DNA of 64,000 nucleotides from Sinorhizobium sojae CCBAU 05684 (GCF_002288525.1 NZ_CP023067.1:124001-188000); one strand, 5' to 3'. Positions 1 through 8,919 are shown, numbered from the stretch's first letter. The notes: generated by a model from the letters alone, not told the origin. A program made the numbers and translations.

Positions 1-456
1 TACGAAAACGTCGCCTACGGTCCACGCATACACGGCCTGGCCTCCAGGAAGTCGGACCTCGATGACATTGTCGCCTCCGCCCTTCAGAAAGCCGGCCTTT
101 GGAACGAAGTGAAGGATCGCCTGGACGCTCCGGGTACCGGCCTCTCCGGCGGCCAGCAGCAGCGCCTTTGCATTGCTCGCGCCGTCGCCGTCAGCCCGGA
201 AGTCATCCTCATGGATGAACCCTGCTCGGCACTTGATCCGATCGCCACCGCCAAGGTCGAGGAACTGATCCACGAGCTTCGCGAGAACTTCACCATCGTT
301 ATTGTAACCCACTCGATGCAGCAGGCGGCACGCGTGTCGCAGCGTACGGCGATGTTCCACCTTGGCAATCTGGTTGAAGTGGACGACACCGATAAGATCT
401 TCACCAATCCGGACGACCAACGCACGCAGGACTACATCATGGGCCGGTTCGGCTAA
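1..456 (+). CDS. pstB: Phosphate ABC transporter ATP-binding protein PstB (5' end missing)
   Basis: ATPase of the PstSCAB high-affinity phosphate importer, on the cytoplasmic face of the inner membrane. The gene enters from the left edge, so the reading frame is open from base 1 and the Walker A region is missing. Visible are the ABC signature LSGGQQQR, Walker B VILMDEP, the D-loop SALD, the switch histidine in [11 protein letters not shown], and the PstB-like ending DYIMGRFG. The ATG at 109 lies inside the conserved domain and is not the start. phoU and phoB follow on the same strand, the usual rhizobial pst-phoU-phoB order, so transcription from a PhoB-activated promoter upstream of the window is likely. 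Identification is secure. Confidence 0.95.
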   Translation, partial: YENVAYGPRIHGLASRKSDLDDIVASALQKAGLWNEVKDRLDAPGTGLSGGQQQRLCIARAVAVSPEVILMDEPCSALDPIATAKVEELIHELRENFTIVIVTHSMQQAARVSQRTAMFHLGNLVEVDDTDKIFTNPDDQRTQDYIMGRFG

Positions 457-523
457 GCGGAACCGCTCGCATACGCCCGCTAACCTGTTGGAACCGATCG
501 AGCGCGTTCCCGAGGAATAGAAG

Positions 524-1237
524 ATGACTCATCCACACATCATGTCCGCCTTCGACGAAGAGTTGAAGTATCTCACGCGCCGTATCTCCGAGATGGGTGG
601 GCTGGCCGAGCAAATGGTGGCCGACTCCGTGCGGGCACTGGTCAATTCCGACTTGGCGCTCGCCCAGAAGGTCATTTCGGACGATGCCATGCTCGACGAG
701 GCCGAACGCCAGATCGGCGAGAAGGCGATCGTCACCATAGCCAAGCGCCAGCCCATGGCCGCGGACCTGCGCGAAATCATGGGCTCCATCCGCATTGCGG
801 CCGACCTGGAGCGCGTCGGCGATCTTGGCAAGAACACGGCGAAGCGCGTGATCGCGGTAGCCGGCTCTGGAATTCCGCGCAAGCTCGCGCGGGGCCTTGA
901 GCATCTGGCCGAACTCGCTCTGGTCCAGCTCAAGGAAGTACTTGACGTCTTTGCTTCCCGCTCGCCGGAGAAGGCAAACAGCATCCGCCAGCGGGACGAA
1001 GAGATCGATGCGATCTACACGTCGCTTTTCCGGGAATTGCTCACCTATATGATGGAGGACCCGCGCAACATCACACCTTGCACGCATCTTCTTTTCTGCG
1101 CCAAGAACATCGAGCGGATCGGCGACCATGCGACCAATATTGCCGAGACGATCTACTATATGGCGACTGGTGCCCAGCCGCAGGGCGAGCGGCCGAAGGA
1201 CGATACGACAGCGACAATGGGGTCGGTGACAGACTGA
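524..1237 (+). CDS. phoU: Phosphate signalling protein PhoU
   Basis: Negative modulator linking the Pst transporter to the PhoR/PhoB system; cytoplasmic and peripheral to the membrane. The 237-residue protein is normal length and made of two PhoU three-helix repeats. Each repeat has the metal-binding E-R-x-G-D motif: LERVGDLGKNTAKR in the first and IERIGDHATNIAE in the second. The ATG follows a purine-rich CGAGGA about 8 bases upstream. The gene sits 67 bp after pstB and 62 bp before phoB, so the three probably form one operon. Loss of PhoU typically gives constitutive Pho expression; that is family knowledge, not visible here. Confidence 0.95.
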   Translation: MTHPHIMSAFDEELKYLTRRISEMGGLAEQMVADSVRALVNSDLALAQKVISDDAMLDEAERQIGEKAIVTIAKRQPMAADLREIMGSIRIAADLERVGDLGKNTAKRVIAVAGSGIPRKLARGLEHLAELALVQLKEVLDVFASRSPEKANSIRQRDEEIDAIYTSLFRELLTYMMEDPRNITPCTHLLFCAKNIERIGDHATNIAETIYYMATGAQPQGERPKDDTTATMGSVTD

Positions 1238-1299
1238 AGCGGAGAAGGAGAGGGGGGCGCCTTTCAACTGATGGATTGAGGCAAGGAGTTGTAGCTTAG

Positions 1300-1983
1300 A
1301 TGTTGCCGAAGATAGCTGTTGTTGAAGACGAGGAAGCATTGAGCGTATTGCTGCGCTACAACCTCGAAGCCGAAGGCTTCGAGGTCGATACGATCCTTCG
1401 CGGCGACGAGGCTGAAATCCGCCTGCAGGAACGGCTGCCCGACCTCTTGATCCTCGATTGGATGTTGCCAGGCGTCTCCGGCATCGAGCTTTGCCGCAGG
1501 CTCCGACAAAGGCCGGAAACGGAGCGTTTGCCGATCATCATGCTGACGGCGCGCGGCGAGGAGAGCGAGCGCGTGCGGGGGCTCGCAACCGGCGCCGACG
1601 ACTATGTCGTCAAACCATTTTCGACGCCGGAACTGATGGCGCGGGTCAAGGCGATGCTCAGGCGCGCCAAACCGGAGGTCCTGTCGACGGTGCTTCGCTG
1701 CGGCGACATCGAACTCGATCGCGAGACGCATCGCGTCCATCGCCGCAGCCGCGAGGTCCGGCTCGGACCGACGGAGTTCCGGCTGCTTGAGTTCCTCATG
1801 TCTTCGCCGGGACGGGTGTTCTCCCGCTCACAACTGCTAGACGGCGTCTGGGGCCATGACATCTACGTCGACGAGCGCACGGTCGACGTCCATGTCGGCC
1901 GCCTGCGCAAGGCGCTGAACTTTTCAAACATGCCCGACGTGATCAGGACGGTGCGCGGCGCCGGTTATTCGCTCGAAGGGTAG
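1300..1983 (+). CDS. phoB: Phosphate regulon response regulator PhoB
   Basis: OmpR-family response regulator that activates Pho-box promoters when phosphate is scarce. It has an N-terminal receiver domain (about residues 4-115) with acidic residues E9/D10, phosphoacceptor D53 in LLILDWMLPG and the conserved lysine in YVVKPF. A C-terminal winged-helix domain (about 130-227) ends VRTVRGAGYSLEG, typical of OmpR/PhoB proteins. The 227-residue length matches PhoB. The start is the ATG 11 bases after AAGGAG. It is the last gene of the pstB-phoU-phoB run and is closed by a hairpin terminator. The cognate kinase PhoR is not in the window. Confidence 0.95.
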   Translation: MLPKIAVVEDEEALSVLLRYNLEAEGFEVDTILRGDEAEIRLQERLPDLLILDWMLPGVSGIELCRRLRQRPETERLPIIMLTARGEESERVRGLATGADDYVVKPFSTPELMARVKAMLRRAKPEVLSTVLRCGDIELDRETHRVHRRSREVRLGPTEFRLLEFLMSSPGRVFSRSQLLDGVWGHDIYVDERTVDVHVGRLRKALNFSNMPDVIRTVRGAGYSLEG

Positions 1984-2012
1984 GCTCCAATTCAATGCGA
2001 GTTGCCAAGAAA

Positions 2013-2033
2013 AAAGGGCCCGTGGGGCCCTTT
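2013..2033. terminator. Bidirectional intrinsic terminator between phoB and gcrA
   Basis: Perfect 9-bp stem AAAGGGCCC / GGGCCCTTT with a GTG loop, preceded by an A-run and followed by T residues. It lies between the convergent phoB and gcrA genes, so it can end transcripts from either side. The A-run gives the better U-tract on the minus strand (gcrA side). Confidence 0.85.
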
Positions 2034-2072
2034 CAGCGTTGCTTCGTGATCGAGATTTTTCGAGATCGAACG

Positions 2073-2591
2073 TCAGCGGATGCGCCGGCGTTCCGCCGAA
2101 GGCTGGTAGGCAAGCCGCGCATGATAGCTGCAATAGGGCGAGGATTCCGGCGAGTCGTTGCCGCAGAAGTGAAACTCCTCCTTCAGCGGATCACCGATCG
2201 GCCACTTGCACGTCCGCTCGGTGAGCTGCGTCAGCTCCAAGCGGCGCGACATCGGCACGACGATATTCGCTGCGAGTTCGAATTCCTGTTCGGCCACCAG
2301 GTCGACGGCGACCTCTTCTTTGAGGACCGTCGCACCGGAAGGGCGGGCGACAGTGCGGGTGACGGCGCGAGCGGCGTAGTTCGGTGCACGCGGCGCCGAG
2401 GTCGTCCGCTTGGGACGCGCGGGCGTGGTGGTCCCTCCCGCCTTTGCGCGGCCCGGCAGGCTCAACCGGTGTACCTTGCCGATGACGGCATTGCGGCTGA
2501 CGCCGCCCAATTGCGCCGCAATCTGGCTGGCGCTCAGGCCCTCGGACCACAGCTTCTTCAGTTTCTCGACCCGCTCGTCCGTCCAGTTCAT
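2073..2591 (-). CDS. gcrA: Cell-cycle regulator GcrA
   Basis: Alphaproteobacterial master cell-cycle regulator. In Caulobacter it binds the sigma-70 holoenzyme and promoters with CcrM-methylated GANTC sites. The 172-residue protein starts MNWTDERVEKLKKLW, the conserved GcrA helix-turn-helix N-terminus, followed by GLSASQIAAQLGGVSRNAVIG. A low-complexity Ala/Thr/Arg linker leads to a C-terminal sigma-interacting domain with CKWPIGDP, FCG and SPYCSYH. An in-frame start 15 codons upstream was rejected: the GcrA N-terminus is invariant at MNW and GGGGAG lies just ahead of that ATG. The gene diverges from argD across a region with many GANTC sites, which suggests autoregulation. Confidence 0.95.
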   Translation of the reverse strand: MNWTDERVEKLKKLWSEGLSASQIAAQLGGVSRNAVIGKVHRLSLPGRAKAGGTTTPARPKRTTSAPRAPNYAARAVTRTVARPSGATVLKEEVAVDLVAEQEFELAANIVVPMSRRLELTQLTERTCKWPIGDPLKEEFHFCGNDSPESSPYCSYHARLAYQPSAERRRIR

Positions 2592-2625
2592 ATCTGCACT
2601 CCCCGTTCTCGGCGTTGGGATGGCA

Positions 2626-2857
2626 GAATCCATCACCGTCCCCCCAGAAAAAACCTGGAGTTACAACGCGATAACCATTTTGGTGACTAGGTCCGCCGCA
2701 TGCGTCTAGTAATTAAATCTTAACCTACCGGCAGGGTGACTCCGTGGCAAGAGTCGCTGGAATCGCGCCGAATCGATTTCGCAGTTTTCCCCAACTTGCT
2801 GTCTCATAGTTGCATTTTTGCAAGCCCCGTGACGCGAATTTTTCGCACTACGGAATC
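2626..2857. promoter_or_regulatory. GANTC (CcrM methylation) site cluster between gcrA and argD
   Basis: Six GANTC sequences fall in 232 bp: 2626-2630 (GAATC), 2738-2742 (GACTC), 2751-2755 (GAGTC), 2760-2764 (GAATC), 2770-2774 (GAATC) and 2853-2857 (GAATC). Four lie within 37 bp. Random expectation is about one per 256 bp. GANTC is the substrate of CcrM, and GcrA acts at methylated GANTC promoters, so the position beside gcrA suggests a methylation-sensitive control region. Two TTAA tetramers at 2713 and 2720 are three bases apart, not the seven expected of a CtrA box. The rest of the 417-bp gap holds the argD leader. Confidence 0.6.
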
Positions 2858-2891
2858 TGCTCTCCCCGAGCGGCCGCAGGCCTTGGTTTTG

Positions 2892-2920
2892 TTGACATTG
2901 CGCTGCGAAATAGGAATAGT
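2892..2920 (+). promoter_or_regulatory. Candidate sigma-70 promoter of argD
   Basis: A perfect -35 TTGACA (2892-2897) is followed after 17 bp by AATAGT (2915-2920), a weak -10. The predicted start near 2927 would coincide with the leader hairpin. The -35 is convincing and the -10 is not, so the exact promoter is uncertain. Confidence 0.45.
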
Positions 2921-2926
2921 GCCAGC

Positions 2927-2956
2927 GCCGCCGAAAGGCGGCATTTTGATTTTTTT
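2927..2956 (+). terminator. Terminator-like hairpin in the argD leader
   Basis: Stem GCCGCC / GGCGGC with a GAAA tetraloop (2927-2942) is followed directly by ATTTTGATTTTTTT. It has the form of an intrinsic terminator but stands about 52 bases before the argD start codon and faces argD. It could be an attenuator, a roadblock for upstream transcription, or a 5' stabilising stem if transcription starts at about 2927. No leader peptide with a run of arginine codons was seen. Confidence 0.55.
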
Positions 2957-3008
2957 CAGGCAGACAATCGAACAGTCCGATAGTGATGCCGAGGAAGGAG
3001 AAGCCCAA

Positions 3009-4208
3009 ATGGCCGCAACAACGCCGCTCTACGACACCTATTTGCGCGCGCCGTTGCGTTTCGAGCGAGGTGAGGGCGTCTGGCTGGTCGCCGAAGACGG
3101 GACGCGCTATCTCGATTTCGCCGCCGGAGTCGCCGTCAACTCGCTCGGCCATGCCCATCCGCATCTCGTCGAGGCGCTGAAGGCCCAGGCGGAGAAACTC
3201 TGGCACGTTTCCAATCTCTATGACGTTCCGGGGCAGGAAAGCCTTGCGCGGCGGCTGACGGCGGTCACCTTCGCCGACCGGGTGTTCTTCACCAATTCGG
3301 GCGCCGAGGCGCTAGAGTGTGCGATCAAGACGGCGCGCCGCTACCATTTCGCCAAGGGTCATCCGGAGCGGTTCCATATCATCACGTTCGAGGGGGCCTT
3401 CCACGGCCGCACCATCGCTACGATCGCCGCCGGCGGTCAGCAGAAATACATCGAAGGCTTCGGACCGAAGGCGCCCGGCTTCTATCAGGTGCCGTTCGGG
3501 GACATCGCCGCCGTCAAGAGCGCGATCAACGACGAGACCGCGGCGATCCTGGTCGAGCCTATCCAGGGCGAGGGTGGGGTGCGTCTGGCGTCAAAGGAGT
3601 TCCTGCAGGAGCTGCGTGCCCTCTGCGACGAATTCGGCCTCATGTTGATCCTGGATGAAGTGCAGTGCGGTGTGGGCCGCACCGGCAAGCTCTTCGCCTA
3701 TGAGTGGGCAGGCATCCGGCCCGACATCATGGCCGTCGCCAAGGGGATTGGCGGCGGCTTTCCGCTCGGCGCATGCCTGGCGACGGAGGCGGCCGCCGCA
3801 GGCATGTTGGCCGGCACGCACGGCTCGACCTATGGCGGCAATCCGCTGGCGATGGCCGTCGGCAACGCGGTGCTCGACGTGGTCCTTGCCGAGGGCTTCC
3901 TCGACAATGTGCGCGACGTCGCACTCGTCTTCCGCCAAGGGCTCGCTTCGCTCAAGGATCGCTTCCCCGACGTTATCGAAGAGGTCCGCGGCGACGGCCT
4001 GATGCTCGGCATCAAGGCGAAAGTGCCCTCCACCGACCTTCTGAAGGCGATCCGGGCCGAAAGGTTGCTCGCGGTTCCGGCCGGCGAAAACGTACTGCGC
4101 CTCTTGCCTCCGCTGATCGTCACGGCGGCTGAGGCAAGGGAGGGGCTCGCGCGGGTCGAGCGCGCCGCCGAGGCAGTGAGGGCCGCAGGCGGCACAGCCG
4201 CCGCTTGA
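3009..4208 (+). CDS. argD: Acetylornithine/succinylornithine aminotransferase
   Basis: PLP-dependent class III aminotransferase of arginine biosynthesis. It interconverts N-acetylglutamate semialdehyde and N-acetylornithine, and often also acts on succinyldiaminopimelate. The 399-residue protein is the family's usual size. It has [17 protein letters not shown] (cofactor phosphate region), [13 protein letters not shown] (aspartate to the PLP ring nitrogen), Schiff-base lysine K245 in [13 protein letters not shown], and [13 protein letters not shown] longer open frame upstream was rejected because the ATG follows GGAAGGAG and the preceding codons look non-coding. argF follows after 71 bp on the same strand, and the two catalyse nearby steps. 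Confidence 0.95.
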   Translation: MAATTPLYDTYLRAPLRFERGEGVWLVAEDGTRYLDFAAGVAVNSLGHAHPHLVEALKAQAEKLWHVSNLYDVPGQESLARRLTAVTFADRVFFTNSGAEALECAIKTARRYHFAKGHPERFHIITFEGAFHGRTIATIAAGGQQKYIEGFGPKAPGFYQVPFGDIAAVKSAINDETAAILVEPIQGEGGVRLASKEFLQELRALCDEFGLMLILDEVQCGVGRTGKLFAYEWAGIRPDIMAVAKGIGGGFPLGACLATEAAAAGMLAGTHGSTYGGNPLAMAVGNAVLDVVLAEGFLDNVRDVALVFRQGLASLKDRFPDVIEEVRGDGLMLGIKAKVPSTDLLKAIRAERLLAVPAGENVLRLLPPLIVTAAEAREGLARVERAAEAVRAAGGTAAA

Positions 4209-4279
4209 GGCTGCGACGAGCCGCTCCGGCGGGCGCCGGGGCCACATGACTAGGGAATTACGACAGGAAATACAGACAC

Positions 4280-5197
4280 ATGACCGCCACCAGACATTTT
4301 CTCGATCTTTCGGCCATGACGTCCGCCGATCTCAGGATCATCATTGACGATGCCCGCATGCGCAAGTCGGCGACCAAGGCCGGAACGGCCGACAAGCCGC
4401 TCGCCGGCAAGATGCTGGCGATGATCTTCGAGAAGCCGTCGACCCGTACGCGCGTCTCCTTCGACGTCGGGATGCGCCAGCTCGGCGGCGAGACGCTGTT
4501 TCTTTCGGGCACGGAAATGCAACTGGGCCGGGCCGAAACCATCGGCGACACGGCGAAGGTTCTCTCGCGCTACGTCGATGCGATCATGATTCGCACGACC
4601 GACCATCGCCGGCTCCTTGAAATGGCCGAGCACGCGACCGTGCCGGTCATCAATGGCCTGACTGACGACACGCATCCCTGTCAGATAATGGCCGACATCA
4701 TGACCTTCGAGGAGCACCGCGGGCCGGTCACAGGCAAGACGATTGCCTGGACGGGCGACGGCAACAACGTGCTGCATTCGCTCATCGAAGGTACGGCGCG
4801 CTTCGGCTACCGGATGAACATGGCGGTTCCGTTCGGCTCCGAGCCGCAGGACAAGTTCCTCAACTGGGCTCGGAACAACGGCGGAGAGGTCCTGCTTTGC
4901 CACGAGCCGGAACAGGCCATTGCCGGTGCCGATTGCGTCGTCACCGACACCTGGATCTCAATGAATCAGGAGCACCGCGCCCGCGGCCACAATGTCTTCC
5001 AGCCCTATCAGGTCAACGAGGCGTTGATGAAGCATGCGGCACCCGACGCGCTGTTCATGCATTGCCTGCCTGCACATCGCGGCGAGGAGGTCACGGATGA
5101 GGTGATCGACGGCCCGCAATCGGTCGTCTTCGACGAGGCGGAAAATCGGCTGCATGCGCAAAAATCGATCCTCGCCTGGTGCCTTGGCGCTGTTTGA
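4280..5197 (+). CDS. argF: Ornithine carbamoyltransferase
   Basis: Anabolic ornithine transcarbamylase: carbamoyl phosphate plus ornithine gives citrulline. The 305-residue protein carries the carbamoyl-phosphate motif [20 protein letters not shown] (HPCQ), the ornithine-binding SMNQE and the catalytic [13 protein letters not shown] (HCLP). The N-terminus [13 protein letters not shown] is typical of rhizobial ArgF. It lies between argD and hslO on the plus strand. argD-argF-hslO is a familiar rhizobial gene order and probably an operon. The following 286 bp hold no convincing gene or signal. Confidence 0.95.
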   Translation: MTATRHFLDLSAMTSADLRIIIDDARMRKSATKAGTADKPLAGKMLAMIFEKPSTRTRVSFDVGMRQLGGETLFLSGTEMQLGRAETIGDTAKVLSRYVDAIMIRTTDHRRLLEMAEHATVPVINGLTDDTHPCQIMADIMTFEEHRGPVTGKTIAWTGDGNNVLHSLIEGTARFGYRMNMAVPFGSEPQDKFLNWARNNGGEVLLCHEPEQAIAGADCVVTDTWISMNQEHRARGHNVFQPYQVNEALMKHAAPDALFMHCLPAHRGEEVTDEVIDGPQSVVFDEAENRLHAQKSILAWCLGAV

Positions 5198-5483
5198 CGG
5201 CGTCTCGGGCCAGTTGAGATGAAGAGGACGGCGGAGGCTTGAATCCGGCTCGGTCCGACACAATCTAGACGATATGGAGGGCGGCTCCGGCATGAGTGCC
5301 GCGCGCGCAGCCCAGGGGGCCAGGGTCCAGACGGTCGAGGCTGCGTTTGCAGAGGCACCGGCGAAGGGCTGCGACCTCTGGACAAATCCGTTCACAGCGG
5401 GATCAAATGGGATAACGGGCAGGTTGCACGGGGGCGGTCGATGCCCTCGTGGCGACCGGCGACTGCGAGACAAGGAGCAAGCA

Positions 5484-6476
5484 ATGACAGAGATAGCACC
5501 GGGGCTGGGCGAGTTCGATTTCGCCGGTGACGATCATGTCGTGCCTTTTCATGTCGAGGGTCTCGACGTCCGCGGCCGCGCCGTTCAACTCGGTCCGATG
5601 CTCGACACTATCCTCGAGCGGCACAACTATCCGCTTCCGGTTGCACGGCTCCTTGCCGAAACGGTAGTGCTGACGGTTTTGCTCGGCACCTCGCTGAAAT
5701 TCGAAGGCAAGCTCATCGTGCAGACGCAGAGTGATGGGCCGGTCGACCTCGTCGTTGCCGATTTTTCGACTCCCGACCGAGTCCGTGCCTATGCGCGCTT
5801 CGATGAGGAGGCGCTCGCCGCCGCCGAGAAGGGCGGCCGCACACAGCCGCACGAGCTGCTAGGCAAGGGCATTCTTGCCTTCACCATCGATCAGGGCGCC
5901 CATACGCAGCGCTATCAGGGAATCGTCGCCCTCGATGGTGCGACGCTCGAGGAGATCGCCGACGTCTATTTTCGCCAGTCGGAGCAGATCCCGACGAAGG
6001 TGCGCCTGGGCGTTGCCGAACTTCTAGACCGGGACGAAAACGGCAGGCCGCGGCACCGCTGGCGCGCCGGCGGCGTGGTGGCGCAATTCCTGCCCGAAGC
6101 TCCAGAGCGGATGCGCCAACCGGACCTGCACGGCGGCGATGGCGACGATGGCAGCAACGGCATCTTCGAGGAGGATGATCTCTGGACGGAAGCCAAGGTA
6201 ATGGTCGAAACGGTCGATACCGACGAACTCACCGACCCGACCGTCGGCACCGAACGGTTGCTCTACCGGCTGTTTCATGAGCGCGGTGTCCGGGTCTACC
6301 AGCCTCAGGCGGTTTATGACCGCTGCAGCTGCTCGCGCGACAAGATCCGAAATGTGCTGGAGGGACTGAGCCAGGAGGACATCGACAGCAGCATCGAGGA
6401 CGGGCTGATCAAGGTGACCTGCGAATTCTGCTCCACCACCTACCGTTTCGAGGCGACCGAGGTGCGGTCTCATTAA
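5484..6476 (+). CDS. hslO: Redox-regulated chaperone Hsp33
   Basis: Cytosolic holdase activated by oxidation, when zinc is released from a four-cysteine centre. The 330-residue protein has the N-terminal Hsp33 fold and the C-terminal redox switch CSC-x29-CEFC, so all four zinc cysteines are present. The chosen ATG follows AAGGAG by 9 bases. A longer open frame from 5274 was rejected: its extra 70 codons have no Hsp33 similarity I recognise. The acidic, glycine-rich insert around DLHGGDGDDGSNG is a feature of rhizobial Hsp33 proteins. Its position after argF is probably organisational rather than functional. Confidence 0.93.
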   Translation: MTEIAPGLGEFDFAGDDHVVPFHVEGLDVRGRAVQLGPMLDTILERHNYPLPVARLLAETVVLTVLLGTSLKFEGKLIVQTQSDGPVDLVVADFSTPDRVRAYARFDEEALAAAEKGGRTQPHELLGKGILAFTIDQGAHTQRYQGIVALDGATLEEIADVYFRQSEQIPTKVRLGVAELLDRDENGRPRHRWRAGGVVAQFLPEAPERMRQPDLHGGDGDDGSNGIFEEDDLWTEAKVMVETVDTDELTDPTVGTERLLYRLFHERGVRVYQPQAVYDRCSCSRDKIRNVLEGLSQEDIDSSIEDGLIKVTCEFCSTTYRFEATEVRSH

Positions 6477-6519
6477 CAGAGGCGGGGCGCATGTGCGACC
6501 CGCGACAGCTCGCGAAACG

Positions 6520-6912
6520 TCAGTTCAGTGTCCGCACTTGCCCGGGCGTATCCAGCGAAAAGGCCGGGATCGCGACGTTGAAGGTCTCCCCGTCCTCACT
6601 CTCCATACTGTAGTGGCCGAACATGACACCGGACGGTGTGTCCAGCGGGCAGCCGGAAGAATATTCGTAAGTGTCGCCCGGATTCAGCAGCGGCTGTTCG
6701 CCGATCACGCCGGGGCCGCTGACCTCGTCCACCTGACCGTTCTCGTCGGTGATATGCCAATAGCGGGTCATCAGTCGAACCGCGATGTCGGAATGGTTCG
6801 ATATGACGATGCGGTACCCCCAGACGTAACGGCTGTCGTCGGGGTCAGACTGCTCTTCCAGATAGTACGGCTCTACCGTGACTTCTATGTCGCGAGTGAG
6901 TGCGCGGTACAT
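6520..6912 (-). CDS. apaG: ApaG (Co2+/Mg2+ efflux-associated) protein
   Basis: Small beta-sandwich protein of the ApaG/DUF525 family, whose biochemical role is unsettled. The 130-residue length and the sequence [18 protein letters not shown] are family-typical, as are [35 protein letters not shown] and [10 protein letters not shown]. In-frame codons upstream are unlikely to be used because the family begins at MYRA. It converges on hslO (43 bp apart) and diverges from the CDP-alcohol phosphatidyltransferase gene. In enterobacteria apaG sits with apaH and ksgA; that context is absent here. Confidence 0.93.
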   Translation of the reverse strand: MYRALTRDIEVTVEPYYLEEQSDPDDSRYVWGYRIVISNHSDIAVRLMTRYWHITDENGQVDEVSGPGVIGEQPLLNPGDTYEYSSGCPLDTPSGVMFGHYSMESEDGETFNVAIPAFSLDTPGQVRTLN

Positions 6913-7025
6913 GTTTCGACATCCTGTTCCAATTCCGTGCAGATATCCTATAGCAATAAGGTTTCGTGAAGAATAACGGCAAGATCGCCCGAGTCGTATA
7001 CAATTTTCACTTGAAGGAGAGGGAC

Positions 7026-7640
7026 ATGCTCGACGGGGCTGTGCGCAGGCGGCTCGAACCAATACTGGATCGGATCGGCATGGCGCTGGCAAACCATGGC
7101 GTCGGCGCCGATATGGTGACCATTTCGGGCCTTCTGCTCGGCTTTGTGGCCGCCATCCTCATTGCCTTTGAATCCTATCTCTCCGGCGCGGCCTTCATCC
7201 TGTTCAGCCGGCTATGCGACGGGCTCGACGGTGCAGTCGCCCGCGCCAGCCGCAAGACCGATTTCGGGGGCTTTCTCGACATCGTCCTCGACTTCGCCTT
7301 CTACGGCGCGATCCCGCTCGCCTTCGTAATCGCGGACCCGTCAGCCAACGGCCTGGCTGGCGGCTTTCTGCTGTTTGCCTTCTATGTCAACGGCTCGACT
7401 TTCCTCGCCTTTGCCGTCATGGCGGAAAAGCGGGCGATGACGACAGAGGTGCGGGGCGCAAAGTCGCTTTATTTCACGACGGGGATTGCCGAGGCGACGG
7501 AGACGATCGTCTTCCTACTCGCCTGCTGTCTTTTTCCTTCCTGGTTCCCGGCTCTTGCCGCGCTCTTCGCCGCCGTCTGCCTTTACACCGCTTTGGCGCG
7601 GATCGTGCTGGCGCGCCTCGCTTTCCAAGGCAAACAATGA
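7026..7640 (+). CDS. CDP-alcohol phosphatidyltransferase family membrane protein
   Basis: Integral membrane enzyme that transfers a phosphatidyl group from a CDP-alcohol to a second alcohol. The catalytic motif is complete: D-x2-D-G-x2-A-R in DGLDGAVAR, then G-x3-D-x3-D in GGFLDIVLD. The 204-residue protein has several hydrophobic segments (about residues 30-55, 95-125 and 150-195). The ATG at 7026 is preceded by AAGGAGAGG; an in-frame GTG 60 bases upstream lacks a ribosome site. The acceptor substrate (inositol, glycerol phosphate, serine or other) cannot be read from sequence. It lies between apaG and metZ with no obvious functional partner. Confidence 0.85.
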   Translation: MLDGAVRRRLEPILDRIGMALANHGVGADMVTISGLLLGFVAAILIAFESYLSGAAFILFSRLCDGLDGAVARASRKTDFGGFLDIVLDFAFYGAIPLAFVIADPSANGLAGGFLLFAFYVNGSTFLAFAVMAEKRAMTTEVRGAKSLYFTTGIAEATETIVFLLACCLFPSWFPALAALFAAVCLYTALARIVLARLAFQGKQ

Positions 7641-7642
7641 AA

Positions 7643-7669
7643 AGCCGCCCGCAAGAAACGCGGGCGGCT
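7643..7669 (-). terminator. Intrinsic terminator downstream of metZ
   Basis: A 10-bp stem AGCCGCCCGC / GCGGGCGGCT with a 7-base loop lies between the convergent phosphatidyltransferase and metZ genes. On the minus strand it is followed by TTT, so it best serves metZ. It may also stop plus-strand readthrough, though there is no U-tract in that direction. Confidence 0.75.
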
Positions 7670-7678
7670 AAAACACTC

Positions 7679-8863
7679 TCAGGCTTTGACGCCCTTCAGC
7701 GCCTGCGCGAAATCCTCGATGAGGTCGTCGCCATCCTCGATGCCCGCCGAAAGGCGGACCGTGCCGGCGGAAATGCCGAGTTCGGCACGGGCTTCGTCGG
7801 AGAGGTTCTTGTGCGTCGTCGTGGCCGGATGCGTGATCAGGCTCTTGGCATCGCCGAGATTGTTGGAGATTCTCACGATCTCGAGCGCATTCTGCAGCGC
7901 GAAGGCCGCCTCTTTGCCGCCCTTGAGTTCGAAGGCCACAAGCGTCGAACCGCCGCTCATCTGCTTGGCGATGATGTCGGCCTGCGGATGATCCTTGCGG
8001 CCCGGATAGAGGACACGAGCGACCTGCGGCTGCTCGGCGAGGAAATCTGCGATGCGACGGGCATTATCCGTCTGCTGCCTTACACGCAGCGGCAGGGTTT
8101 CGATGCCCTTCAGCAGTGTCCAGGCATTGAAGGGCGACATGGCCGGACCGGTGTGGCGGAAATAATCGTGCAGGTTCTCGTCGATCCACGCCTTGCTGGA
8201 GAGCACCACGCCGCCAAGGCAGCGGCCCTGGCCGTCAATGTGCTTCGTCGCGGAATAGACGACGACATGGGCGCCGAGCTCCAACGGTTTCTGGAAGAGC
8301 GGCGTCGCGAAAACGTTGTCGACCACCAGCTTGGCGTCGATCTGCTCGGCGAGCCGGGCGACGCCGGCGATGTCGATGACTTCCAGCGTGGGATTGGTCG
8401 GGCTTTCGAGGAAGAAGACCTTGGTGTTCGGGCGGATCGCCTTTTCCCAATTGGCAAGATCGCGGCCGTCGACGAGCGTGCATTCGACGCCGTATTTCGG
8501 CGCCAGCGTCTCCACCACCCAGCGACAGGAGCCGAACAGCGCACGTGCGGCAACGATGTGGTCGCCGGCCTTCACCTGGCAGAGGATCGCCGCGGAAACC
8601 GCCGCCATGCCGGAGGCGGTGGCGCGCGCGTCCTCGGCGCCCTCGAGCATGCACATGCGCTTCTCGAACATGTCGTTGGTCGGGCTGCCGTAGCGCGCGT
8701 ATATGAAACCGTCGGTCTCGCCCTTGAAGCGCGCTTCCGCGGCTTCCGAGTTCTCGTAGACGAAGCCTTGCGTCAGAAAGATCGCTTCGGAGGTCTCGCC
8801 GTGTTGGGAGCGGATGGTCCCGCCATGGACGAGTTGGGTTGCCGGGCGCCAGTTCTTGCTCAT
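7679..8863 (-). CDS. metZ: O-succinylhomoserine sulfhydrylase
   Basis: PLP enzyme of the Cys/Met-metabolism (gamma) family that makes homocysteine from O-succinylhomoserine and sulfide, the direct sulfhydrylation route to methionine. The 394-residue protein has RYGSPTNDMFE, TASGMAAVSAA, FFLESPTNPTLEVIDI, Schiff-base lysine K207 in VYSATKHIDGQGR, and RVLYPG. Related gamma-family enzymes (cystathionine gamma-synthase/lyase) share these motifs, but the N-terminus and the SAM-II leader favour MetZ. Expression is almost certainly controlled by the riboswitch and attenuator immediately upstream. It converges on the phosphatidyltransferase gene, with a terminator between. Confidence 0.93.
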   Translation of the reverse strand: MSKNWRPATQLVHGGTIRSQHGETSEAIFLTQGFVYENSEAAEARFKGETDGFIYARYGSPTNDMFEKRMCMLEGAEDARATASGMAAVSAAILCQVKAGDHIVAARALFGSCRWVVETLAPKYGVECTLVDGRDLANWEKAIRPNTKVFFLESPTNPTLEVIDIAGVARLAEQIDAKLVVDNVFATPLFQKPLELGAHVVVYSATKHIDGQGRCLGGVVLSSKAWIDENLHDYFRHTGPAMSPFNAWTLLKGIETLPLRVRQQTDNARRIADFLAEQPQVARVLYPGRKDHPQADIIAKQMSGGSTLVAFELKGGKEAAFALQNALEIVRISNNLGDAKSLITHPATTTHKNLSDEARAELGISAGTVRLSAGIEDGDDLIEDFAQALKGVKA

Positions 8864-8880
8864 CGGACAATCACTTTCAA

Positions 8881-8911
8881 AAACAAAAAACCGGCCGCAA
8901 AACGGCCGGTT
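8881..8911 (-). terminator. metZ leader attenuator (terminator hairpin of the SAM-II switch)
   Basis: Read on the minus strand, the stem AACCGGCCG / CGGCCGGTT with a five-base loop is followed by TTTTTTGTTTTT, just 17 bases before the metZ ATG. It is a strong intrinsic terminator placed to stop transcription before the gene. Its first arm (8904-8909) can instead pair with GGCCGG at 8918-8923, giving a competing anti-terminator next to the riboswitch. Confidence 0.85.
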
Positions 8912-8919
8912 CGAAACCC

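Noticed and set aside
109-456. pstB beginning at the ATG at 109
   Set aside because: Conserved PstB sequence is already open from base 1, so the gene is cut by the window edge.
2713-2725. CtrA box near gcrA
   Set aside because: The two TTAA tetramers are separated by three bases, not the seven expected for a full CtrA site.
2736-3008. N-terminal extension of argD by 91 codons
   Set aside because: The extra codons cover the GANTC cluster, promoter and leader hairpin, and the ATG at 3009 has a strong ribosome site and gives the usual ArgD length.
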